Of a stretch of DNA of 64,000 nucleotides, positions 52,447-61,704 are shown piece by piece; positions within the stretch are counted from its first letter, which is position 1, and every line of letters starts with the position of its first letter. The DNA is taken from assembly GCF_028622115.1 (NCBI RefSeq), contig NZ_CP097263.1, forward strand, positions 5,704,001 through 5,768,000, given 5' to 3'. Under the pieces are notes generated by a model. The model searched no databases. It saw only the letters and a list, made by a program, of their open reading frames with translations, and was not told the DNA's origin. Source of the DNA: Kutzneria chonburiensis. GTDB taxonomy: Bacteria > Actinomycetota > Actinomycetes > Mycobacteriales > Pseudonocardiaceae. The position numbers were made by a program, and so were the translations under genes.

Positions 52447-53604
52447 GTGACGACCCCTACGCCCGACGAGGTGTTCGACTGGATCGACGTCCGCGCGCAG
52501 GCCCGGCAGGAGGCCGGCCTGGCCCGGCAGCTGCGACCTCGCGCCGCCAGCTCGGACGCGCTCGACCTGGCCAGCAACGACTACCTGGGGCTGGCCCGGG
52601 ACAAGCGGGTGGCCGGGGCGGCCGCGGCGGCGGCGCTGAAGTGGGGGGCGGGCTCGACCGGATCGCGCCTGGTCACGGGGTCGACGGAGCTGCACACGGA
52701 GCTGGAGCTGGAGCTGGCCTCGTTCTGCGGCATGCAGGCGGCGCTGGTGTTCTCGTCGGGCTTCATGGCCAACCTGGCCGCCGTGGCGGCGCTGACGGGA
52801 CCGGGCACGGCGATCGTGGCCGACAAGCTGATCCACGCCTCGCTGATCGACGGGACGAGGCTGTCGAAGGCCGACGTGGCGGTGATGGGGCACTGCGACG
52901 TGGCCGGTGTGACGAACGCGCTGGCCAAGCGTAAGCACGAGCGGGCGCTGGTGGTGACCGACTCGGTGTTCTCGGTGGACGGGGACTTGGCGCCGCTGCC
53001 CCAGCTGGCCGAAGCGTGCGGCAAGCACGCGGCGGCGTTGCTGGTCGACGACGCCCACGGCTTCGGCGTGATCGGCGACGCCGGCAAGGGCGCGGTCCAC
53101 GACGCCGGCCTGGCCGGCTCGCCCAACGTGGTGATGACGCTGACGCTGTCCAAGTCGCTGGGTGCGCAAGGCGGGGCGATCCTCGGACCACGCCGGGTGA
53201 TCAAGCACATGATCGACCACGCCCGCAGCTTCATCTTCGACACCGGCCTGGCCCCGGGCAGCGCTGCCGCCGCCCTCACGGCGCTGCGCGTGCTCAAGGA
53301 GGAGCCGCAGCTGGCCGGTCAAGCCCGAGGGAACGCCCTCGAGCTGACCGAACGCCTCACCGCCGCCGGTCTGCTGGTCAGCACGCCGACGGCCGCCGTG
53401 GTCTCGATCCAGGCACCCTCGCCCGAGGCCGCCGTGGCGTGGGCCAACGACTGCCGCACGGCCGGCGTCGTCGTCGGCTGCTTCCGGCCGCCGTCGACCC
53501 CGGACCAGATCTCCCGGCTGCGGCTGACGGCCCGGGCCGACCTGTCGCCGGCCGACCTGGACCGGGCCGTCGACGTGATCACCCGGACCGCGCCGGGGCA
53601 CTGA
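52447..53604 (+). CDS. bioF: 8-amino-7-oxononanoate synthase
   Basis: 385-residue PLP enzyme of the alpha-oxoamine synthase family, condensing pimeloyl-ACP/CoA and alanine in biotin synthesis. Motifs: ASNDYLGLA, GAGSTGSRLVTGSTELH, LVDDAHGFGVIG, and the PLP Lys236 in TLTLSKSLGAQGG. Start GTG 52447. No other biotin gene is in this window, so a KBL-like paralogue cannot be fully excluded, but the length and motifs fit BioF. The stop abuts the stop of the convergent secreted-protein gene with no gap. Confidence 0.88.
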   Translation: MTTPTPDEVFDWIDVRAQARQEAGLARQLRPRAASSDALDLASNDYLGLARDKRVAGAAAAAALKWGAGSTGSRLVTGSTELHTELELELASFCGMQAALVFSSGFMANLAAVAALTGPGTAIVADKLIHASLIDGTRLSKADVAVMGHCDVAGVTNALAKRKHERALVVTDSVFSVDGDLAPLPQLAEACGKHAAALLVDDAHGFGVIGDAGKGAVHDAGLAGSPNVVMTLTLSKSLGAQGGAILGPRRVIKHMIDHARSFIFDTGLAPGSAAAALTALRVLKEEPQLAGQARGNALELTERLTAAGLLVSTPTAAVVSIQAPSPEAAVAWANDCRTAGVVVGCFRPPSTPDQISRLRLTARADLSPADLDRAVDVITRTAPGH

Positions 53605-53970
53605 CTAGGTCGTCAGGCAGAGCTCGGCGTAGTCGCCGACGAAGCTGGCGCACCACTTGGCCCCGGCCGCGTGGTCACCCTTCCAGGCGACGGTGTACTC
53701 GCCGGGCGAAGTGCGCACCAGGCCCTGAAAGTTGTCCGGGCCCCACACCGCGAACTCGGCGCCATCAGGGTCGAGGGCCTCGGTGCCGGTCATGCCGAAC
53801 TCGATCACGTCGCAGCTGAGCAGTGCTCGCTTCACGCTCAGCTTGAAATAGGCGTTCGACGTGTGGTTCGGGCGACAGCCAAGGTCGGTGTGGGCGGACG
53901 CGGGCGTGGCGCACAGGGCCAGACCGGCGGCGATCACCATGGACAGGGCCAGAACTCTGCTGGCAGACAT
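53605..53970 (-). CDS. Small secreted protein A (paralogue pair)
   Basis: 121-residue exported protein: signal peptide (SRVLALSMVIAAGLALCATPASA) and a mature domain of about 95 residues with four Cys (GCR, LSCDV, WCASF, LCL). Motifs WGPDNF and GDHAAGAKWCASFVG are shared with the protein encoded at 54141-54506, with about 50% identity over the mature part. No recognised family; probably a small beta-sandwich. Start ATG 53970. Confidence 0.8.
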   Translation of the reverse strand: MSASRVLALSMVIAAGLALCATPASAHTDLGCRPNHTSNAYFKLSVKRALLSCDVIEFGMTGTEALDPDGAEFAVWGPDNFQGLVRTSPGEYTVAWKGDHAAGAKWCASFVGDYAELCLTT

Positions 53971-54102
53971 CGGTCCTCCGTGGACTCGAGCGGTTCGAAA
54001 CCGCTCCCCGACGCTAGTGACCGGCACCCCTCCCCGCTATCACACAACCGGCTCGACCACTCGTGACCGAACGTCACATGCGCGTCGTACTTGCCTCCCA
54101 GA

Positions 54103-54125
54103 GGCACATGCGGACCGCATGTGCC
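54103..54125. terminator. Hairpin between paralogous secreted-protein genes
   Basis: GGCACATGCG-gac-CGCATGTGCC is a perfect 10-bp stem with a 3-base loop, 16 bases beyond the stop of secreted protein B (54141, minus). The stem shares CACATGCG with the hairpin at 5365. Likely terminator for protein B. Confidence 0.6.
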
Positions 54126-54140
54126 AAAGGAAGGGTGGGG

Positions 54141-54506
54141 TCAGGCCAGCAGGCAGAGGGCGGCGGCGTAGCCGACGAAGCTGGCGCACCAGTCGGAGCC
54201 CGGAGCGTGGTCGCCGCGCCAGACGGTCTTGTAGACGCCGGATTCGGCGTGGGTGAGGTGCCTGAAGTTGTCCGGGCCCCAGACGCTCAGGTCGGCCGCG
54301 CCGTCGGGCAGCGTGTGGCCGATGATGCCGACCTCGGTGACGTTGCAGGACATCAAGCCCCGCTCGACGGTGATGGTGAAGTACGCGTTGGCGGCGGTGT
54401 TGACGCGGCACTTGAGCGGGGGCGTGGCCTGCGCCGGGGCGAGGGTGAACGCGGCCGTGGCGGCGATCGCCGCCGACACGGCCAGGGCTCTGCGCAACAA
54501 CGACAT
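54141..54506 (-). CDS. Small secreted protein B (paralogue pair)
   Basis: 121 residues, the same length as protein A: signal peptide (LLRRALAVSAAIAATAAFTLAPAQA) then a mature domain with C in KCRVN, SCNV, WCASF and LCL, plus NAYFTITVERGL, SVWGPDNF and GDHAPGSDWCASFVG. Clearly the product of a local duplication with A. ATG 54506 chosen because an RBS-like GGAGGTCGCC lies just upstream. Function unknown. Confidence 0.8.
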   Translation of the reverse strand: MSLLRRALAVSAAIAATAAFTLAPAQATPPLKCRVNTAANAYFTITVERGLMSCNVTEVGIIGHTLPDGAADLSVWGPDNFRHLTHAESGVYKTVWRGDHAPGSDWCASFVGYAAALCLLA

Positions 54507-54609
54507 GGCGACCTCCGTGCATTCGGGGAATGAATCCACAGTGGACGCTAGCGAGCGGCAAACCGGTGCGGCATCACGCAAGAGGCTCGTCAGTTGGTGA
54601 CGGAGCGTG

Positions 54610-55056
54610 CTAAAGGACCCGACGCATCACGATATGTGGGATGCCGTCCTCCAAGAACTCCTCGCCCTCGGTCACATAGCCGAAGCGGGCGTAGAAGTCC
54701 TTCACGGACACCTGTGCGTCGAGCACGCTGGGCGCGTCGCCGATCTCGGCCACGGCGGCCTCCATCAGCCGCCCGGACAGGCCGTTGCCCCGCGCGTCGG
54801 CGGCGGTGCAGACCCGGCCGATACGAAACGAGTCGGGCTTGTCCTCCAGCAGCCGAAGCGTGGCCAGCACCCGGCCGTCGTCACCGGCCAGCCAGAAATG
54901 CCGGGTGCTGGGCGTCAGATCGCGGTCGTCGAGCTCGGGATAGGGGCACTTCTGCTCGACCACGAACACGTCGACCCGCAGCCGCAGCAGGTCGTAGAGC
55001 TGCTGCGGCGTCAGGTCGGCGGCCCACTCGCGGCGCAGGGTGGCGTGAAGCGTCAT
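54610..55056 (-). CDS. GNAT family acetyltransferase (ElaA-like)
   Basis: 148-residue N-acetyltransferase of the ElaA type: LYDLLRLRVDVFVVEQKCPYPELDDRDL at the N-terminus is the family signature, acetyl-CoA loop VCTAADARGNGLSGRLMEAAV follows, and VKDFYARFGYVTEGEEFLEDGIPHIVMRR ends the domain. Substrate unknown. ATG 55056 preferred over 55071 for its position. It is 11 bases downstream of the trypsin-like protease gene, same strand. Confidence 0.88.
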   Translation of the reverse strand: MTLHATLRREWAADLTPQQLYDLLRLRVDVFVVEQKCPYPELDDRDLTPSTRHFWLAGDDGRVLATLRLLEDKPDSFRIGRVCTAADARGNGLSGRLMEAAVAEIGDAPSVLDAQVSVKDFYARFGYVTEGEEFLEDGIPHIVMRRVL

Positions 55057-55067
55057 GCCCCTTGGTA

Positions 55068-55892
55068 TCACGCGCGCAACTGGGCAGACACCTCATCCTG
55101 GTAGCTGGTCAGCCGGGTGTAGATGCCGGGCTTGCCCGCACGGGCGCAGCCGTCGCCCCACGACACCACGCCGACCAACCGCCCGTCGACGACCATGGGA
55201 CCGCCGGAGTCGCCGGCACACGCGTCCCGGCCGCCCTGCGGATAGCCGGCGCACACCATGGAGTTGGCGTCGAAGTCGGACTCCTCGGCGGCGCACGTCT
55301 TGTCGGCGACCACGGGCACCTGCACGGACTGGAGCGTCGGCGACGGCCCGGCGGTCTCACCGACCCGGCCCCAGCCGAGCACGGTGGCGACGACGCCGGG
55401 GGCGTAGCCCGAGGTGTCGCCGGCGGCGACCAGCGGCAGCGTCCGGTAGGGCACGGTCCGCGTCAGCGTCAACACGGCCACGTCGTACCCGGTGCCGACG
55501 TCACGGAACCGGGGCTCGAACCACACCGACGAGACCCGGGCCTCGATGCCGTCGTAGCCCCGCAGGTCGGTGCGGCCGGCCACGACCCGCAGCGAGGACG
55601 GCGACTTGGCGGCCACGCCGCTGCTGATCATGGGCGTGGTGACGCAGTGCGCGGCGGTGACGACCTTGGTCGGCGCGACCAGCGTGCCGCCGCAGAAGAA
55701 CTGGCCGTTGCTGGTGGTCAGCGCGACGACCCACGGCGTCGTGGTGGTGCTGGCCTCGTCGCCGCCGACGATCCGCGGCGAGCCGGCGCCGTCGACGGCC
55801 GACACCTGCGCATCAGCGGGCACCGCCGCGAAGGATCCAGCAGTGAGCAGCAAGGCGAGAACGGCGGCCGACCGCCGGACGGAAAAGGGCAC
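55068..55892 (-). CDS. Secreted trypsin-like serine protease
   Basis: 274-residue S1A peptidase. Signal peptide ([19 protein letters not shown]) and short propeptide, then mature start RIVGG. Catalytic triad: His in VTAAHC, Asp in YDVAVL, Ser in GDSGGP; Asp in [10 protein letters not shown] at the S1 position implies Arg/Lys specificity. Paired Cys (FFCGG/AHC, MVC, DAC/CAR) are those of Streptomyces trypsin. The start is GTG 55892, since AGGAG is eight bases upstream; GTG 55901 overlaps that site. Confidence 0.93.
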   Translation of the reverse strand: MPFSVRRSAAVLALLLTAGSFAAVPADAQVSAVDGAGSPRIVGGDEASTTTTPWVVALTTSNGQFFCGGTLVAPTKVVTAAHCVTTPMISSGVAAKSPSSLRVVAGRTDLRGYDGIEARVSSVWFEPRFRDVGTGYDVAVLTLTRTVPYRTLPLVAAGDTSGYAPGVVATVLGWGRVGETAGPSPTLQSVQVPVVADKTCAAEESDFDANSMVCAGYPQGGRDACAGDSGGPMVVDGRLVGVVSWGDGCARAGKPGIYTRLTSYQDEVSAQLRA

Positions 55893-56097
55893 GGCGAGCA
55901 CTCCTACAGGGAGGGGGAGGCCACAGACCGTAGCCGATCCACAACGACCGGTGGGCCGCGATCGAGATCACTCACCCGAACGTGTCAAGGCCGGAAAATT
56001 TCCCGTTAGGATCGTGTCAGTACCGAAGATTCGGCCGTCTACGACCTAGACGGCGGAAGTTTGTTCTGCCATACCCCGCTTGGACCGGAGTTTCGCC

Positions 56098-56712
56098 GTG
56101 ACGTTCGACGTTTCCACCCTGCCCGCCTTCCTGCTCGCCAGCCTCGTCGTGGTCATCACGCCGGGGATGGACGCGTTCCTGCTGCTCAGGACGTCGCTAC
56201 GGGCCGGGACGAAGGCCGGGCTGCGGGCGTTGGCCGGCGTGCACACGGCCAGCGCGGTGCAGATCGCGCTCGTCGCCTCCGGGCTGGGCGCGCTGCTCGC
56301 CGGTTACCCCGCGTTGCTGCACGTGCTGCGCTGGCTCGGGGCCGCCTACCTGGCGTTCCTCGCCCTGCAGATCGTCAGGGGCCTGCTGAAGCCGCGTCGG
56401 CCCGAGTCGGACGAACCGGTCGTCGTGGCCCATCCGTTCCGACAGGGCTTCCTGTCCAACCTGATGAACCCGAAGATGCTGCTGTTCTCCCTGGCGTTCC
56501 TGCCGCAATTCATCGGATCGGGTGACGCCGTGCTCCAGCTCGGGGTGCTCGGCGCGGTGTTCCTGGTGCTGGCCGCGTGCTGGGAGGCGACGATCGTGCT
56601 GGCCGCCGGCCGCATGTCCCGCCGGCTCCAGCGCCCGGGCGTCACGACCACTCTGGACGCCGTGTCGGCCGCCGCCTTCATGACCATCTCAGTAGGACTG
56701 GTCCTGGCGTAA
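56098..56712 (+). CDS. LysE/RhtB family exporter
   Basis: 204-residue membrane protein with about six hydrophobic helices, family of amino-acid and threonine exporters. Signature near the N-terminus: VVVITPGMDAFLLLRTSLRAGTKAGLRALAGVHTASAVQIALVASG. FRQGFLSNLMNPKMLLFSLAFLPQF is the second hallmark (NPK). GTG 56098 has GGAG seven bases upstream; an in-frame TTG at 56080 is less likely. Convergent with the second protease; both end at a shared terminator. Confidence 0.92.
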   Translation: MTFDVSTLPAFLLASLVVVITPGMDAFLLLRTSLRAGTKAGLRALAGVHTASAVQIALVASGLGALLAGYPALLHVLRWLGAAYLAFLALQIVRGLLKPRRPESDEPVVVAHPFRQGFLSNLMNPKMLLFSLAFLPQFIGSGDAVLQLGVLGAVFLVLAACWEATIVLAAGRMSRRLQRPGVTTTLDAVSAAAFMTISVGLVLA

Positions 56713-56719
56713 AAATGAC

Positions 56720-56745
56720 GCCCGCCCCGGATTCCCGGGACGGGC
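56720..56745. terminator. Bidirectional terminator hairpin
   Basis: GCCCGCCCCGG (56720-56730) pairs with CCGGGACGGGC (56735-56745), one G-T type mismatch, loop ATTC, preceded by aaaaa at 56711-56715, which gives a U run in the minus transcript. Serves convergent LysE and protease genes. Confidence 0.75.
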
Positions 56746-56762
56746 GCCACAACCCAGCAGAG

Positions 56763-57533
56763 TCAGCCGGCGGCGATGAGCTCGTCGATGAGCGGCTCGT
56801 ACGACGCCACGCGGGTGTAGACGCCGTAGTAGCCGGGGCGGGCACAGCCCTCGCCGAACGACGTGATGCCGACCAGCTCCCCGTTCATCTCGAGCGGGCC
56901 ACCGGAGTCGCCCTGACACGTGTCGACGCCGCCCTGGGCGTAGCCCGCGCACACCATCGCCGTGGCGCGGTACTCCTGGTACGACTTGCCGCACGTGGCG
57001 TCAGCCACCAGCGGGACGGACGCCTCCATCAGGTAGCGCGACACCTCACCGCTCTCCGAGGTGCGACCCCAACCGAGCACCAGGCCCATCGCGTTCGTCT
57101 GGTACACCGCAGCGTCCTTGGCCAGCGGCAGCGGCGGCACGTTCACCCTGCGGCTCAACGTGATCACCGCCCAGTCGGACCCGCCGGTCGGATCGCCCCG
57201 GTAGGCCTTGGCGACCTGGACCGACGTGGCCGTCACGACCCGGCCGTCGGTGCTCTGCTTGTCCTCACGGCCGACGACGACGCGCAGGTTGTCCGCGCGC
57301 TGGTCGGCCATGCAGTGCGCCGCGGTGAGCACCTTGGTGGCCGCGACCACGGTGCCGCCGCAGAACTGGAATCCGGTCGCGTCGGTCAGGTAGACGACCC
57401 ACGGGAACTCCACGATGCTGGCCCGTTCGCCGCCGACGACGCGGGGACTGGCGGCCGCCGGAACGGCGGCGGCGAGGGCGACTAAGACGGCGCACACCAC
57501 CACGGTCAGGCGGCTCGACCTGGAGATTCGCAT
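56763..57533 (-). CDS. Secreted trypsin-like serine protease (second)
   Basis: 256-residue S1A peptidase with signal peptide (SRLTVVVCAVLVALAAAVPAAA) and mature start RVVGG. Triad: His in LTAAHC, Asp in SDWAVI, Ser in GDSGGP; Asp in VDTCQGDSGGP indicates trypsin-like specificity. About 45% similar to the protease at 55068, so probably an older paralogue. ATG 57533 at the expected position. Ends at the shared terminator with LysE. Confidence 0.93.
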   Translation of the reverse strand: MRISRSSRLTVVVCAVLVALAAAVPAAASPRVVGGERASIVEFPWVVYLTDATGFQFCGGTVVAATKVLTAAHCMADQRADNLRVVVGREDKQSTDGRVVTATSVQVAKAYRGDPTGGSDWAVITLSRRVNVPPLPLAKDAAVYQTNAMGLVLGWGRTSESGEVSRYLMEASVPLVADATCGKSYQEYRATAMVCAGYAQGGVDTCQGDSGGPLEMNGELVGITSFGEGCARPGYYGVYTRVASYEPLIDELIAAG

Positions 57534-57633
57534 ACCGGTAACGGAACAGGGCAGTGCCCTCCGTCACAAGGAAACCCACTCGCCGGGGTGTCACACGAAA
57601 GGCGTTGACGACCGTGCGCACCCGGTCTAGCGT

Positions 57634-57668
57634 GACTCGTGACCGGATAAGAAATCTGGTCACGAGTC
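57634..57668. promoter_or_regulatory. Inverted repeat directly upstream of TetR
   Basis: GACTCGTGACC (57634-57644) and GGTCACGAGTC (57658-57668) are perfect 11-bp arms with a 13-base spacer, immediately followed by the AAGGAGG ribosome binding site of the TetR gene (ATG 57682). Probably its own operator, allowing autoregulation of the P450 operon. Confidence 0.65.
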
Positions 57669-57681
57669 AAGGAGGCGGACG

Positions 57682-58386
57682 ATGCCGGGGCAGCACGAGC
57701 GTGGGGAGCGGATCCTCGACGCGGCCGCCGACCTGGTCCTGCGCTGGGGCTACAAGCGGGTGACCATCGAGGACGTGGCCAAGCAGGCCGGCATCGGCAA
57801 GGGCACGGTCTACCTGCACTTCCGCAACCGCTCCGAGCTGTTCCTGAGCGTGCTGGTACGGGAGTCGGTGGCCATGACGGCCGAGATGCTCGACGCGCTG
57901 CGGCGCGATCCGATCATGATGCTGCCGGCCGAGCAGGCACAGATGGTCTACCTGGGCGTGATGAAGCGGCCGCTGCTGCGGGCCATGTTCAGCCGGAACA
58001 TCGAGATCCTCGGCGACCTGGCCGTGGACCCGGCCATGCAGCCGCTGCGGCGGGTCAAGATCGACCTGTTCGGCGATCTGTTTCACGTCCTGCGCGAGCA
58101 CGGGCTGGTCCGCACCGATCAGGACATCGAGTCGCAGCGCTATGTCATGTCGGCCATCCAGACCGGCTTCTACCTGACCGGTCCGATGCTGGGCCCGTTC
58201 GCCGACACACACGACGACGAGGCCGCGGCCAAGCTGTTGGCCCACACCATCCGCCAGGCGCTGCACGCCGACGGCCCGCCCGACCGGACGGCACTGGAAG
58301 CGTTGCAGCCCAAGGTGTTCTCCATGCTCCAGGACTTCCACAACGCCCTCGCGGCGACGGTCCACGGCGGCGCGCCGGAGGACTGA
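57682..58386 (+). CDS. TetR family regulator of the P450 operon
   Basis: 234-residue TetR regulator. HTH: RILDAAADLVLRWGYKRVTIEDVAKQAGIGKGTVYLHFRNRSELF (about 9-55). The longer C-terminal domain (VYLGVMKRPLLRAMFSRNIEILGDL...) is the ligand-binding part. ATG 57682 has AAGGAGG six bases upstream. It is the first gene of a tight operon with P450 (27-base gap), hydrolase and aminotransferase. Confidence 0.92.
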   Translation: MPGQHERGERILDAAADLVLRWGYKRVTIEDVAKQAGIGKGTVYLHFRNRSELFLSVLVRESVAMTAEMLDALRRDPIMMLPAEQAQMVYLGVMKRPLLRAMFSRNIEILGDLAVDPAMQPLRRVKIDLFGDLFHVLREHGLVRTDQDIESQRYVMSAIQTGFYLTGPMLGPFADTHDDEAAAKLLAHTIRQALHADGPPDRTALEALQPKVFSMLQDFHNALAATVHGGAPED

Positions 58387-58413
58387 GACAACTTCACAAG
58401 CTAGGGGATTCAC

Positions 58414-59601
58414 ATGACCACCACGGCGAGGCCCACCCTCCAGGACTTCCTCGACTACCTCGAGGGCCTGCGCAAGGAGGGCCAGGTCGTCTTCGCGGAC
58501 AAGCAGCAGTCCTGGATGGTGCTCGGCCACCCCGAGGTCAACGAGGTACTGCACAACGCCGCCGTGTTCGGCTCGGACATGTCCGAGCTGGTGCCGATGT
58601 CGGAGGATTTCGCCCTGTTCCAGAAGGGCAACTTCATCCAGATGGACGACCCGCGGCACCGGCAGCTGCGGGGCACGGTCAGCAAGGCCTTCACGCCGAG
58701 GTTCGTGGCCGACATGGAGCCGGCCATCGACGCGCTGACCCGTGAGCTGCTCGACGCCGCCGGCACCGAGTTCGACCTGGTCGACGCGCTGGCCTATCCG
58801 CTGCCGGTGATCGTCATCGCCAACCTGCTCGGCATCCCGACCTCCGATCAGGCGCTGTTCCGCCGCTGGGCCGACACGCTGCTGGACCGGGACATCCCGC
58901 AGGACAAGTCGATCGCCGAGATCCGGGCCGAGCTGACCGCCCAGGTGGTGCCGGTGATGCGGGAGATGAACGACTACTTCCTCGCGTTCATCAAGGACCG
59001 CCGGCGCAACCCCGGCGACGACCTGACCAGCCAGCTGACCCAGGTCGACGACGACGGCCGCAAGCTGGACGACGAGGAGATCATCGGCTTCGTCGGCCTG
59101 CTGCTGCTGGCCGGCCACATCACCACCACGGCCACCCTGGGCAACAGCATCCTGACCTTCCACGAGAACCAGGACGCCATCGCCGAGGTCCGCCGTGACC
59201 TGTCGCTGCTGCCGGCGGCGATCGAGGAGGTGCTGCGGCTGCGCACGCCGTTCCCGCGGATCGCCCGGATGACCCACGAGGAGGTCGAGCTCGGCGGCGT
59301 GACCATCCCGGCCAAGCAGTTCGTGCTGCCCATGCTGTCCGCGGCCAACCGGGACGAGCGGGTGTTCGCCGACCCGGCGAAGTTCGACCTGCGCCGGGAG
59401 TCCAACCACCACGTCACCTTCGGCAAGGGCATCCATGTCTGCCTCGGCGCGCCCTTGGCCCGGTTGGAGGCGCGGGTGGCGCTGAAGATCATGCTGGAGC
59501 GGTACGCCGACATCGAGGTCGACGTGGCCAAGGTGGAGGAGCGCAACCCGTTCGTCATGGTCGCCGTGACCAAGCTGCCGCTCGCCGTTAAGCCGGTTTG
59601 A
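58414..59601 (+). CDS. Cytochrome P450
   Basis: 395-residue bacterial P450 monooxygenase. I-helix oxygen-binding motif LLLLAGHITTTATLGN (AGxxTT near 233), ExxR in EEVLRLR (about 271), and heme-binding FGKGIHVCLGAPLARLE with the axial Cys near residue 342. Length normal for the soluble class I type; needs ferredoxin and reductase, not present nearby. Likely hydroxylates a small hydrophobic substrate, perhaps one handled by the neighbouring hydrolase. Confidence 0.95.
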   Translation: MTTTARPTLQDFLDYLEGLRKEGQVVFADKQQSWMVLGHPEVNEVLHNAAVFGSDMSELVPMSEDFALFQKGNFIQMDDPRHRQLRGTVSKAFTPRFVADMEPAIDALTRELLDAAGTEFDLVDALAYPLPVIVIANLLGIPTSDQALFRRWADTLLDRDIPQDKSIAEIRAELTAQVVPVMREMNDYFLAFIKDRRRNPGDDLTSQLTQVDDDGRKLDDEEIIGFVGLLLLAGHITTTATLGNSILTFHENQDAIAEVRRDLSLLPAAIEEVLRLRTPFPRIARMTHEEVELGGVTIPAKQFVLPMLSAANRDERVFADPAKFDLRRESNHHVTFGKGIHVCLGAPLARLEARVALKIMLERYADIEVDVAKVEERNPFVMVAVTKLPLAVKPV

Positions 59602-59627
59602 CCAGCTCATGGCTAATACTGTCGGGC

Positions 59628-60607
59628 GTGGAACGCGATGTGCTCGGTGAGGGCTACGAGGTTGTGACGCTGCCGCTCGGCGCACTGCCGGCGGGTACCG
59701 GACCGGGGGCGACAACGTCGCCCACCTGGTCCGGCATCGGGCGGAGAAGCCGGTGAACGGGGCCGTGCTCTACGTGCACGGCTTCGTCGACTACTTCTTC
59801 CAGAAGCACGTGGCCGAGCACTTCGCGGCCGCCGGCTACGACTTCTACGCGGTGGACCTGCGGGCCTACGGCCGGTCTCTGCAGCCGGGACAGGTGCCCA
59901 ACTTCGTCACCGACCTCACGTGCCACTTCGAGGAGCTGGACGCGGCCGCGCGCATCATCCGCGACGAGGACGGCCACTCCCGGCTGACGCTGATGGGCCA
60001 CTCGACCGGCGGCCTGATCTCGATCATGTGGGCGCACGAGCGCCGTGACGACAACGTGCTCGACGCGCTGGTGCTCAACAGCCCGTGGGTGGACCTCCAG
60101 GAGAACTGGTTCATGCGCACGGTCGGCACCTGGGCGGTGGACGTGCTGGGCAAGGTCAGCCCGACCGCCGTCGTGCAGAACGGGCTGGAGAGCCCGTACG
60201 GGCTGAGCCTGCACCGCGACGACAACGGCGAGTGGGAGTTCAACACCGACTGGAAGCCCAAGAACGGCTTCCCGGTGCGGGCCGGCTGGCTGCGCACCAT
60301 CCGCCGGCAGCACGCCAAGCTGCACCGTGGGCTGGACGTGCGGGTGCCGGTGCTGCTGCTGCGGTCCTCGCACAGCCTGCTCAAGACCAAGGCGTGGGCC
60401 CCGGAGGCGATGCGGGCCGACACCGTGCTGGACGTGCGGCAGATGCTGAAGTGGGCGCCGAAGATCGGGCAGCACGTGACCGTGGTGTCCATCGAGGGCG
60501 GCATGCACGACCTGTTCCTGTCCCCCGAGGCGGTCCGGGAACGGGCCCTCAAGGAGACAGTCGACTGGTTGGCGGGTCTGAACTCGAGAGACCGGATCGT
60601 AGAGTGA
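59628..60607 (+). CDS. Alpha/beta hydrolase (lysophospholipase-like), -1 frameshift
   Basis: About 326 codons. GTG 59628 begins [25 protein letters not shown]-type sequence (26 bases after the P450 stop), then the frame breaks in ggggg near 59705 and the next frame carries [14 protein letters not shown] and the core: [15 protein letters not shown] (oxyanion), [22 protein letters not shown] (Ser nucleophile), VLLLRSSHS and [11 protein letters not shown] (His). One missing base restores one protein. Family S33 monoglyceride lipase/lysophospholipase-like (PF12146). The in-frame ATG/GTG near 59753 alone would lack the conserved N-terminus. Confidence 0.82.
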
Positions 60608-60612
60608 GACCC

Positions 60613-61686
60613 ATGAGCACCGGACCGAAGCTGCGCGTCGCGCTGGACGACATTCCGACCTACAAGCCGGGCAAGCCGGCCGTCGGCGCGGACGGCGCTC
60701 CGGCGTTCAAGCTCTCCTCGAACGAGAACCCGCACGACCCGCTGCCCGGCGTGCTCGAGGCCATGGAGCGGGCGCTGCGCTCGCACAACCGCTACCCGGA
60801 CATGGGCTGCTCGGCCCTGATCCCGGCGATCGCGGAGCGGCTGGGCGTGCCGGAGACGCACGTGGCCACCGGCACCGGCGGCGTCGGCGTGATCCAGCAG
60901 GTGATGCAGGCCGCGTGCGACGACCGGGACGAGGTCATCTACCCGTGGCGGTCGTTCGAGGCGTACCCGATCATCACCAAGATGGTCGGCGCGCACTCGG
61001 TGCAGGTGCCGCTGACCCCGGACGAGCACCAGGACCTGGACGCGATCGCCGCGGCGATCACCGACCGGACCCGGCTGATCGTGCTGTGCAACCCCAACAA
61101 CCCCACCGGCACCGCGATCCGCCGCGCCGAGCTGGAGCGGTTCCTCGACCGCGTGCCCGGCGACGTGCTGGTGCTGATCGACGAGGCGTACCGGGAGTTC
61201 GTGCGCGACCCGGAGATCCCGGACGGCCTGGAGATCTACCGCGAGCGTCCGAACGTGGCGCTGCTGCGCACCTTCTCCAAGGCGTACGGGCTGGCCGGGC
61301 TGCGCGTGGGCTACGCCGTCGCGCACGAGCCGGTGACGACCGCGCTGCGCAAGGTGGCCGTGCCGTTCGGCGTGAGCCAGCTCGCGCAGGACGCCGCCAT
61401 CGCGTCGCTGGCCGCCGAGGCCGAGCTGTTCGAACGGGTGGAGCACATCACCAAGGAGCGCGGGCGGGTGCTGGACGCGCTGCGTGACCAGGGCTGGACC
61501 GTGCCGAGCTCCGAGGGCAACTTCGTCTGGCTGCGGCTGGGCGAGCGGACCATGGAGTTCGCCGAGCTGGCCCAGGCCAAGGGCGTGATGGTGCGGCCGT
61601 TCCCCGGTGAGGGCGCGCGGGTGTCGATCGGCGAGGTCGACGGCAACGACCTGTTCCTCGGAGTCGCCGGAGCCTTCCGATCTTGA
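60613..61686 (+). CDS. Histidinol-phosphate / aromatic aminotransferase (HisC2-like)
   Basis: 357-residue class I/II aminotransferase. PLP Lys223 in [23 protein letters not shown] for cofactor phosphate binding, [11 protein letters not shown] and RYPDMGC at the substrate-binding N-terminus. Similar to actinobacterial HisC2/Pat enzymes that act on histidinol phosphate or aromatic amino acids. As no other his gene is near and it lies in a P450 operon 5 bases after the hydrolase, a role in specialised metabolism or aromatic amino acids is more likely than histidine synthesis (inference). ATG 60613. Confidence 0.9.
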   Translation: MSTGPKLRVALDDIPTYKPGKPAVGADGAPAFKLSSNENPHDPLPGVLEAMERALRSHNRYPDMGCSALIPAIAERLGVPETHVATGTGGVGVIQQVMQAACDDRDEVIYPWRSFEAYPIITKMVGAHSVQVPLTPDEHQDLDAIAAAITDRTRLIVLCNPNNPTGTAIRRAELERFLDRVPGDVLVLIDEAYREFVRDPEIPDGLEIYRERPNVALLRTFSKAYGLAGLRVGYAVAHEPVTTALRKVAVPFGVSQLAQDAAIASLAAEAELFERVEHITKERGRVLDALRDQGWTVPSSEGNFVWLRLGERTMEFAELAQAKGVMVRPFPGEGARVSIGEVDGNDLFLGVAGAFRS

Positions 61687-61704
61687 TCTGTCACGATCAG
61701 GTCC

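Noticed and set aside
59753-60607. Separate shorter hydrolase starting near 59753
   Set aside because: The conserved N-terminus lies upstream in the frame shifted by one base from GTG 59628, so a frameshifted longer gene fits better.
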